Shown: positions 1 through 4,988 of the stretch, one piece after another
Layout: each line of letters begins with the position of its first letter
How positions within the stretch are numbered: position 1 is the stretch's first letter
Assembly (NCBI GenBank): GCA_038210185.1
Contig: JBBQWX010000201.1
Span: 1 to 7,088, forward strand
Length of the DNA: 7,088 nucleotides
Direction of reading: 5' to 3'
Origin: Fodinibacter sp038210185
Lineage (GTDB): Bacteria > Actinomycetota > Actinomycetes > Actinomycetales > Dermatophilaceae
Notes under the pieces: model-generated
Told to the model about the DNA's origin: nothing
What the model saw: only the letters and a program-made list of their open reading frames with translations
Database searches by the model: none
Made by a program: the position numbers and the translations under genes

Positions 1-1
1 G

Positions 2-205
2 CGCCGGCACGCCACCCAAGCCGGGCTGGACCTGTCCGTCCGCGAGCTGCTGGCCACCCTGGCCGGCATCCAGGAGACCGTACTGCTCTACCACGACGGC
101 GGCAAAGGCCGCCCCCGCGCACGCCGCATGCTCACCGACCACAGCCCCACCCAACAACGACTGGCCGACCTGTTCAAGATCGACCAGTACGCGCCCACCC
201 GGTAA
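2..205 (+). CDS. Transposase, C-terminal end (IS1634-like, DDE family), cut by the window edge
   Basis: The reading frame is open from the left edge to a TAA at 203-205 and gives the last 67 residues of a protein. It contains the segment LLATLAGIQETVLLY, then a basic GRPRARRML stretch, then LADLFKIDQYAPTR at the end. This pattern (helical segment, GRPR-type motif, QQRL..LF...YAP tail) is what I recall from the C-terminus of IS1634-like transposases common in actinobacteria. The DDE catalytic domain lies outside the window, so neither catalytic residues nor intactness can be judged. It would cut and rejoin the ends of its own insertion sequence. The inverted repeat 81 bases downstream may mark the right part of that element. 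Transposase identity is fairly secure; family assignment is from memory of the motif and less so. Confidence 0.7.
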   Translation, partial: RRHATQAGLDLSVRELLATLAGIQETVLLYHDGGKGRPRARRMLTDHSPTQQRLADLFKIDQYAPTR

Positions 206-285
206 CCCCCCAAGCCCGACCTGGGTAATACACCCCACCCGCCCCAAGACCCTAGCTGACCAGCACAAACACCGACCACCCCAAA

Positions 286-309
286 GCTAGCGGGGAAACT
301 CCCGCTAGC
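286..309. repeat. Perfect 9-base inverted repeat; IS end or terminator hairpin
   Basis: GCTAGCGGG at 286-294 and its exact reverse complement CCCGCTAGC at 301-309 are separated by six bases (GAAACT). It lies between the transposase stop (205) and the convergent amidase stop (326). It could be part of the right terminal inverted repeat of the insertion sequence, or a bidirectional terminator for two converging genes. No T-tract follows on either side, so an intrinsic terminator would be atypical. The left end of the element is outside the window and cannot be compared. Confidence 0.6.
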
Positions 310-325
310 ACCGGTGGATCGGGGA

Positions 326-1003
326 TCAGCCGCGTTGCCTGTAGATCTCGATCCAGACCTGCGCGATGCGATACACGTCGTCGATCTGGTCGATGAAGTT
401 GTCAGTCGGGCATGACTTCACGACGCTTGACCACACTTCTCCTGTGTCTCTACGAGACCACGTCTTGCGATCGGTGCGGTCGAACGGGCCGAAGTTGCCC
501 TGAACGCCGAGACGATGCCACGCAAGCCCGGTCGTGTTTCTCGGTGTCGCGACGCGATTGGGCACACCGCAGTAGAAGTGGCTCCACGCGAATATCCTGG
601 CGAGGTATGTCAGCTGGGAACCGGTCATGGAATCCCCGACGACTCCTTGGTGCTCAACGGAGATTGATGAGGCGCTGCCTCCCAGCTCTGCCGCGGCCCT
701 TCGATTCATGAGCTGGTGTTGCAGAGGCTTGCCCTCACGGCGGTTGTAGAAGTGCGCATAGGAGTCGCCCGGTCCCTTCCCCGGACCGTAGATGTCCCGC
801 GACCGAGTATCCGCAATATGCATGACCACGCGTTGCGGGTCGAGGGGAACGGTTGACCGGCCATCAATCGGGTCCCACCTCGCGAAGTCCACCCTGCGCC
901 TCGGCCTCACGGCCGCCTCCGCCGGCGAGGCTCCTAACCCCGTCGCCACCGCCGCTGAGGCGACGATGAGGGACCTGCGAGCAACGTCACGTTGTTCCAC
1001 CAT
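326..1003 (-). CDS. Secreted N-acetylmuramoyl-L-alanine amidase (amidase_2/PGRP fold)
   Basis: A 225-residue protein predicted to cleave the bond between muramic acid and L-alanine in peptidoglycan. Residues 1-30 form an export signal: paired Arg at 9-10, a hydrophobic Ala/Val stretch to about 23, and ASPAEA before a likely cleavage after 30; the RR position suggests Tat export, although the full S-R-R-x-F-L-K motif is absent. The catalytic domain spans roughly 55-215, with VVMHIADT (His62), SYAHFYNRREG (82-91), SISVEHQG (113-120), AWHRLGVQGNF (His163) and SCPTDNFIDQID (Cys198). His62, His163 and Cys198 fit the zinc-ligand pattern of this family. No cell-wall-binding repeat is present. I chose ATG 1003 because it puts the RR near the N-terminus; a TTG at 1039 would add 12 residues. 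Neither start has a clear ribosome binding site. It could serve wall turnover or be a phage-derived lysin. Confidence 0.82.
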   Translation of the reverse strand: MVEQRDVARRSLIVASAAVATGLGASPAEAAVRPRRRVDFARWDPIDGRSTVPLDPQRVVMHIADTRSRDIYGPGKGPGDSYAHFYNRREGKPLQHQLMNRRAAAELGGSASSISVEHQGVVGDSMTGSQLTYLARIFAWSHFYCGVPNRVATPRNTTGLAWHRLGVQGNFGPFDRTDRKTWSRRDTGEVWSSVVKSCPTDNFIDQIDDVYRIAQVWIEIYRQRG

Positions 1004-1530
1004 GTTCTTGAACGTAGTGAGGTTCTCGAAGCCGGGCAAGGGTCCGCCGGGAACTCAGCAGGGCCATGCCGCCGCTCGCAGGGTCTCGGGAGATGACCCT
1101 CGAACGCTGGTCTCGGCACGGTTCGGGTCGGTGGGCAGGGGGGTCTACCGGTCTGCCCGGTTCCTCCACGGTGGTCCTTGGTAGGGGCCGTTGTCGACGT
1201 GGTGGTCAGGTGATCGCGGTTGGTGGCCCAGTGGCGTCGTCCCACAGGCAATTGCCACCCCGGCGCACATGGCCAGTCGCGTGGGTGGTGGAGACCAGGC
1301 ACCGCCCGGTGGAGGCGCTGCTAGCGGGATGTTGATGGTCCGGGTGCGTACCCTGGCCCGTGACCTTTGTTGCCAGGGCTGATCCTGAAGCCTGGCCTGC
1401 CATGTACTGGTCGCGACGTGGTTCATCCTCGCTCCTGGTTCCAGCGACGATCGTCCCGCCGGGAGCCTGACTCGGACTCCAAAGCGGTAGATGCAACGTC
1501 CGGATATGGCGCCGGTCGCGTGGTGCCACG
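1004..1530. other. Gene-poor stretch upstream of the amidase
   Basis: No frame here shows convincing codon bias or a recognisable motif. It should contain the amidase promoter, but no clear -35/-10 pair is visible. One weak candidate is a 93-codon minus-strand ORF from ATG 1426 to a stop at 1145, preceded by GGAG five bases upstream; its composition is Pro/Arg/Thr-rich, third positions are only moderately GC, and it resembles nothing I know, so it is not called as a gene. The 9-mer GCTAGCGGG that makes up the 286-309 repeat recurs at 1320-1328. Confidence 0.5.
1351..1378. repeat. Inverted repeat, 7-base arms with 14-base loop
   Basis: CCCTGGC at 1351-1357 pairs exactly with GCCAGGG at 1372-1378. 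It sits in the gene-poor stretch between the amidase and the transporter operon. With no T-tract and no adjacent gene end, a role as terminator or protein-binding site is only a possibility. Confidence 0.4.
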
Positions 1531-1716
1531 TCATTCGCGGAGCGGTATCTCGACGTCGTAGGCCAGGACCACGGCGCGGGCCTGCTGCACTTCTTGTTCG
1601 GTGCTGAGATACCCGACGGTGCGTCGCAGGGCCAGTTCGGACCAGCACGGAACGCGCTCCCGCCGCGACAGGTCGGTCGTGGTCGCCGGCCCTTCCTCGC
1701 CCCGCGCCGTCGAGGT
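1531..1716 (-). pseudogene. C-terminal remnant of an unidentified gene
   Basis: On the minus strand a frame is open from just inside a TAG at 1717-1719 to a TGA at 1531-1533. From about 1665 down it looks like real protein: WSELALRRTVGYLSTEQEV, then QQARAVVLAYDVEIPLRE before the stop, an amphipathic sequence with GC-rich third positions. There is no usable start codon between the upstream stop and this segment, so it cannot be an intact gene as it stands. I read it as the tail of a gene whose front has been lost or frameshifted. The family is not recognised. It overlaps the front of the plus-strand 63-residue ORF by 38 bases, so at most one of them is likely coding there. Confidence 0.27.
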
Positions 1717-1870
1717 CTACTCCGACCGCTTCGCACCCGCCGCCGTCGGCATCGACCCCACTGACGTCGTCCTCCTCGTCACGCCGGTTGATGACGGGAC
1801 GCCTGCGGGTGCATGGACGGGGGGCGGCTGGGTAACACTCGAGGACATCTGCGCGTCGTGCAGCAGGTAA
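1679..1870 (+). CDS. Small hypothetical protein leading the transporter operon (possible)
   Basis: A 63-codon ORF from GTG 1679 to TAA 1868-1870, ending two bases before the ribosome binding site of the transporter gene. From about 1694 the codon use is strongly biased to G or C at third positions, matching neighbouring genes. Visible segments are AVEVYSDRFAPAAVGIDPTD, a hydrophobic VVLLVTPV, a Gly/Trp-rich WTGGGW, and a CASCSR tail with a C-x2-C pair. I do not recognise a family; the first part vaguely recalls cupredoxin-like strands but copper ligands are not evident. The start is uncertain: no strong ribosome binding site precedes GTG 1679, and the frame is open back to a GTG at 1601. It could also be the tail of a lost gene or a leader sequence. 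Confidence 0.33.
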   Translation: MVAGPSSPRAVEVYSDRFAPAAVGIDPTDVVLLVTPVDDGTPAGAWTGGGWVTLEDICASCSR

Positions 1871-1872
1871 CG

Positions 1873-1881
1873 AAGGGGAGG
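1873..1881 (+). promoter_or_regulatory. Ribosome binding site that fixes the transporter start
   Basis: AAGGGGAGG ends six bases before ATG 1888. It is the strongest Shine-Dalgarno sequence in the window and argues against an in-frame ATG at 1813, whose extra 25 residues are unlike transporter N-termini. Confidence 0.8.
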
Positions 1882-1887
1882 ACGACC

Positions 1888-3321
1888 ATGGCGGCAACCC
1901 AAGCGCGGGTCAGCACGGACTCGGACGTTCCCGAGGATCTCAAGCGGTCGATCACCGGGCGGCTCCTCTTCTTCTACGTCCTGGGCGACGTGCTCGGATC
2001 CGGCATCTACGTGCTGATCGGGCTGGTCGCCGCCGCCATCGGTGGGGCCTTCTGGATCGCCTTCGCCGTCGGGGTCACCATCGCGACGATCACCGGGCTC
2101 GCCTACGCCGAACTGGTCACCAAGTACCCGAAGGCCGCCGGCGCAGCTCTGTACGTGCACAAGGCGTTCCGCAACAACGCCCTGACCTTCTTCGTCACCG
2201 TGTGCATGCTCTCGGCGGTCTTCGCGGCGGCCGGCTCGCTGGCCACGGGGTTCTCGCGCTACTTCGGGCAGGTCTGGGCTCTACCGCCGGCGCTGCTCGT
2301 GACGATCGCGTTCATCCTCCTGCTCTCGGTCGTCAACTACATCGGCATCACCGAGTCTGTTGTCGCCAACATGGTGATGACCTTCGTCGAGGTCGCGGGT
2401 TTGCTCATCGTGATGGTCATCGGGGTCATCCACGTCGCGCGTGGGGACGCCGACTTCGCGGTGCTGACGGAGTTCACTGCCGAGGGCAGCCCCGTGATCG
2501 CCGTGATCGCGGGCGTCGCCCTGGCCTTCTTCGCCATGACCGGGTTCGAGAACGCCGCGAACGTCGCAGAGGAGACGATCAACCCCTCGAAGGCCTTCCC
2601 GCGCGCGCTGATCGGGGGGATGCTCGCCGCCGGGGTCATCTACGTGCTCGTGGCCGCTGCGGCGGCGCTGGTGGTGCCCACTGACGTCCTCGGCGAGTCA
2701 CCGGCCGCCCTCTTGGAGGTGGTGCGCGCCGGCGTCCTGCCGATCGACGTCGACGTGATGGTGACCCTCTTCGCCGTGATCGCAATGGTGGCGATCACGA
2801 ACACCACGCTGGTCGTGGTCGTGACCCAGTCGCGCATCCTCTACGGCATGGCTCGCGAGGATGTCGTGCCCCCGGCGTTCGGCCGGGTCCACCCGAGCCG
2901 GCGCAGCCCGTACGTCGCGCTCACCTTCGCGGCGATCGTGGTGTGCAGCCTGCTGCTCATCGGGGCCGCACTGAACGGGGTGGGCGTCGACGTCGACGTC
3001 GTGGCCCGACTGGCCACCGTGACCGTCGTGTTCATCCTGTTCATCTACGCACTGGTGATCGTCGCCGCCCTCAGGTTGCGTGGGCAGGACGACACCGAGG
3101 ACACTTTCCGGGCCTCCACACCCCTGCTCTACCTGGGGCTGCTCGGCAACCTGATCGTGTTCGTCTACGTCATCTGGGACGACCCGGCATCCCTGCTGTG
3201 GGTGGTCGGTCTGCTGGCGCTCGGCGGCGTGCTCTACGCCGTGCAGAACCTGGGTGGAACCAAGGGCCCGAAGGCCGGGGCCACCGAGACCTCACCGACC
3301 AGCACCATCGAAGGAGCGTGA
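1888..3321 (+). CDS. APC-superfamily amino acid/polyamine permease
   Basis: A 477-residue inner-membrane protein, the usual size for this superfamily, predicted to carry an amino acid or amine by proton symport or exchange. Twelve hydrophobic segments can be counted at about 28-50, 51-72, 98-122, 130-150, 159-183, 202-218, 241-263, 290-312, 342-362, 372-395, 411-430 and 435-453. Helix 1 carries GDVLGSGIYVLIG (33-45), the glycine-rich unwound substrate site of APC transporters. After helix 6 comes GFENAANVAEETINPSKAFP (219-238), the family's hallmark, and after helix 8 SRILYGMAREDVVPPAFGRV (315-334). The C-terminal 25 residues are hydrophilic and probably cytoplasmic. Substrate cannot be deduced. 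It is followed after five bases by a universal stress protein gene, so the two are probably one operon and the stress protein may modulate transport. Confidence 0.9.
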   Translation: MAATQARVSTDSDVPEDLKRSITGRLLFFYVLGDVLGSGIYVLIGLVAAAIGGAFWIAFAVGVTIATITGLAYAELVTKYPKAAGAALYVHKAFRNNALTFFVTVCMLSAVFAAAGSLATGFSRYFGQVWALPPALLVTIAFILLLSVVNYIGITESVVANMVMTFVEVAGLLIVMVIGVIHVARGDADFAVLTEFTAEGSPVIAVIAGVALAFFAMTGFENAANVAEETINPSKAFPRALIGGMLAAGVIYVLVAAAAALVVPTDVLGESPAALLEVVRAGVLPIDVDVMVTLFAVIAMVAITNTTLVVVVTQSRILYGMAREDVVPPAFGRVHPSRRSPYVALTFAAIVVCSLLLIGAALNGVGVDVDVVARLATVTVVFILFIYALVIVAALRLRGQDDTEDTFRASTPLLYLGLLGNLIVFVYVIWDDPASLLWVVGLLALGGVLYAVQNLGGTKGPKAGATETSPTSTIEGA

Positions 3322-3326
3322 ACCCC

Positions 3327-3788
3327 ATGCACGTCGTCGTCACCACTGACGGCTCGAGGCAGTCGCTGGCCGCTGCCAAGGCGTTCAAGTCGTTCACCGA
3401 CCCCACGAAGATCACCGAGATCTCCGTGGTCGCCGTGATCCGTCCGCTCGCAGCGGTCTCCTTCGCCGACGACCTCTCCGAGGCGGACCAGCCGACTGCC
3501 ACCCTTGAGGAGCTCTCCTTCCGGGTTCCTGCCGAGCGCGCCGCCGCAGTGATCGCGGGCATCTTCGACGGATGGGGTCCCGCCGTGCGCACCCGGATCC
3601 GCAGCGGCTCACCGGCCAACGAGATCCTCAAGCTCGCCAAGGAGGTCGATGCCGGGCTCGTCGTCGTCGCCTCCGGCAACCGTGGGATCAGCGACACGGT
3701 CCTGATGGGCAGCACCGCCCAGCGGGTCCAGTCCTACGCACAGTGCCCCGTCCTCGTCGTCCGTGAGCCCAAGCACCGACGCGGCTGA
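3327..3788 (+). CDS. Universal stress protein (UspA family), single domain
   Basis: A 153-residue cytoplasmic protein with the Rossmann-like USP fold. The N-terminus MHVVVTTDGS supplies strand 1 and the conserved Asp (residue 8). IRSGSPANEILKLAKEVDAG (91-110) matches the typical USP segment ending in the next strand, VVVASG. The C-terminal part GNRGISDTVLMGSTAQRV (117-134) followed by CPVLVV (140-145) is the nucleotide-loop region. In ATP-binding members this reads G-x2-G-x9-G-[S/T]; here only seven residues separate the second and third glycines, so ATP binding is uncertain. Translation likely uses AAGGAG at 3311-3316, inside the end of the permease gene and ten bases before ATG 3327, which supports translational coupling. 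The likely role is a stress or energy-state partner of the permease. Confidence 0.9.
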   Translation: MHVVVTTDGSRQSLAAAKAFKSFTDPTKITEISVVAVIRPLAAVSFADDLSEADQPTATLEELSFRVPAERAAAVIAGIFDGWGPAVRTRIRSGSPANEILKLAKEVDAGLVVVASGNRGISDTVLMGSTAQRVQSYAQCPVLVVREPKHRRG

Positions 3789-3817
3789 CCGCACCGGCAA
3801 CGCCCGCAGTCACCGCG

Positions 3818-3849
3818 CCCGCCGTCTCCGCCGCCCGCCGTCTCCGCCG
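3818..3849. repeat. Two perfect tandem copies of a 16-base unit
   Basis: CCCGCCGTCTCCGCCG occurs at 3818-3833 and again, directly abutting, at 3834-3849. It starts 30 bases after the stress protein stop. Function unknown; slippage-prone C/G-rich sequence is the simple explanation. Confidence 0.7.
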
Positions 3850-4019
3850 CCCGCGGCTACCTGTGGACGTCCGCGTCTCCTGCATCCCACCTCTCCAGCA
3901 GCTACCGAAGACCGCCGTGGCGGAAACTCGCTGGGGCGCCCTGACCAACGAGGTGCCGACCTCCGCTCCGCGGTTGGAGTAGCACGATGGGGCCACGCAG
4001 GGCCTTGTCGCCATTCTCT

Positions 4020-4050
4020 GCGGTCACCCTCCTCCGCGGTCACCCTCCTC
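4020..4050. repeat. Two direct copies of a 15-base unit
   Basis: GCGGTCACCCTCCTC occurs at 4020-4034 and 4036-4050, separated by a single base (16-base period). GGTCACC within the unit could be an operator half-site, but no adjacent start codon makes that case strong. Confidence 0.65.
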
Positions 4051-4109
4051 CTCACTGCAGCATCCGTCACCTCGCTCGGGCTGGAGGTCTCCAAGTGGGT
4101 GGTACCGAA

Positions 4110-4385
4110 CGTGGGGGGGCGAGGCGACTTCGTTCAGGGCCACCGATGCGCGCGGCATCGTGTGGAGAGCCCCGGCCGAACCGTTCGTCAAGGGCGTCGC
4201 CTTCATGACGTCTACGCCAACCTGCGGGCCTGGGGATTCAGCACCACCCGCCTGCCATCTCGAGGCACCACCTCGAACCCGTGGCTCCCACGTGGAGCTG
4301 TTCCGCGACTGCGGGGAGCCGGTCTCGCGGATACCCGGCTACTTCCGGCGTCCTCGCGGCATGCGGTGTCGCGGGTACCCGGCTC
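4110..4385 (+). pseudogene. Frame-broken coding remnant, possibly glycoside hydrolase-like
   Basis: Coding-like sequence appears in alternating plus-strand frames. One frame gives ATDARGIVWRAPAEPFVKGV and then AFM, ending about 4207; a second frame then gives DVYANLRAWGFSTTRL from 4207 to about 4254; the first frame resumes near 4285 with HVELFRDCGEPVSRIPGYF. All three stretches have GC-rich third positions. Adding one base at about 4207 would join the first two into KGVAFMDVYANLRAWGF. The pairing of a KGV strand with NLRAWGF..TRLP resembles the N-terminal region of GH5-type hydrolases (KGVN..., then NLRxWGFNxxRLP), but no catalytic residue is reached, so this is a guess. There is no clear start or ribosome binding site. 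The overlap with no other gene until 4389 is consistent with a decayed relic. Confidence 0.25.
4320..4384. repeat. Imperfect 21-base direct repeat, two copies
   Basis: Positions 4320-4340 and 4364-4384 match at 19 of 21 bases; the shared core is TCGCGG(A/G)TACCCGGCT. Copies begin 44 bases apart. The second copy contains the palindrome CGGGTACCCG. They end just before the flavodoxin-like gene's stop, so they lie immediately downstream of that gene. Confidence 0.6.
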
Positions 4386-4388
4386 AGG

Positions 4389-4988
4389 TCAGGCGTCGAG
4401 CCGTGGGGCCAGGCGAGAGGCCCCCACTCCCCCCTGCGAACTCTGCAACCCTGTGTGCTCGCACGTGAGGGCGGCTGCGATCGAAGCGGCCCAGGCGTCG
4501 ATGGTCGGCCAGTCCCGGAAGTCGCCGGCGGACAGGGCAGCCTTGGCAGCCGGCAGCAACCCGAACATGCGCTCACCGACGGTTGCCGGCCGGGCTTGGG
4601 GGTCGTAGGCGCCGAAGAAGACCTGGGCGCCCCGGGCGCGAACCAGCGCGCTCAGCTCCTCGAACTCCTTGGGTCTGCAGGTCTGCAAGACCTCGGCGCC
4701 GTCCTTGTCGACCAGGTCGGTGCCCAGCGGTCCGCTGCTGAACAGCCACACGGGGCGTTCGCGCAGGGCGACCCGGTAGGACCGGGCGAAGTCCGTGGCG
4801 TCCTTGTGCCAATGAAAGAGGTAGGCCGCGCCGCCGAGGACGACCGCGTCGTACGCTCGCACGTCGTGAACCGCGTTGACCGGTAAGGCCTCAGCGGGGA
4901 TCCCGTTGTGGCACAGGCTTGTAGCGACGCGTTCGGCGATGCCTGCGGTGGATCCGTGTCGGGTGGCATAGGCAACGAGCGCGACCAT
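4389..4988 (-). CDS. Flavodoxin-domain protein (HemG/menaquinone-dependent protoporphyrinogen oxidase-like)
   Basis: A 199-residue cytoplasmic flavoprotein that probably binds FMN and shuttles electrons. Residues 1-22 contain strand 1 and the FMN phosphate loop YATRHGSTAGIAERVA. AVVLGGAAYLFHWHKDATDF (48-67) and VWLFSSGPLG (80-89) correspond to the second and third flavin-contacting loops. WPTIDAWAASIAAAL (160-174) is the terminal helix typical of actinobacterial members; the final 25 residues are a non-conserved extension. HemG proper oxidises protoporphyrinogen IX in E. coli, but many actinobacterial homologues have no proven substrate, so I do not assign the symbol. The start is ATG 4988, preceded nine bases upstream by GGGGAG. 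The upstream GGDEF reading frame overlaps its first 337 bases in another frame. Confidence 0.85.
   Translation of the reverse strand: MVALVAYATRHGSTAGIAERVATSLCHNGIPAEALPVNAVHDVRAYDAVVLGGAAYLFHWHKDATDFARSYRVALRERPVWLFSSGPLGTDLVDKDGAEVLQTCRPKEFEELSALVRARGAQVFFGAYDPQARPATVGERMFGLLPAAKAALSAGDFRDWPTIDAWAASIAAALTCEHTGLQSSQGGVGASRLAPRLDA

Larger units (their letters stand above)
3789..4110. other. Non-coding stretch downstream of the permease operon
   Basis: No frame has convincing coding character up to about 4110. It is C-rich and contains two sets of short direct repeats annotated separately. No strong intrinsic terminator follows the stress protein gene: the only compact palindrome near it, CCGCCGTGGCGG around 3913, would form a very small hairpin with no T-tract. 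Long reading frames crossing the stretch are Arg/Ala/Pro-rich and look like chance products of high GC. Confidence 0.5.

Noticed and set aside
1004..1039. TTG start at 1039 for the amidase
   Set aside because: It adds 12 residues before the signal peptide and has no ribosome binding site; ATG 1003 fits an export signal better, though it also lacks a clear site.
1789..1872. DosR-type hypoxia box ahead of the permease-stress protein operon
   Set aside because: No GGGAC...GTCCC-type palindrome was found upstream of the operon.
1145..1897. Long minus-strand open frame of 250 codons covering the amidase-permease gap
   Set aside because: Composition is Arg/Pro/Gly-rich without domain signals, it crosses the permease start and coding-like segments in other frames, and codon bias is inconsistent along it.
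4320..4384. Mini CRISPR array from the two 21-base repeats
   Set aside because: Only two imperfect copies, one short intervening segment and no cas genes.
3763..4608. Plus-strand open frame of 281 codons crossing the 3789-4388 gap
   Set aside because: It starts inside the stress protein gene and ends inside the flavodoxin gene, both out of frame, and is low-complexity. Only the short 4207-4254 part looks protein-like and is treated within the relic.
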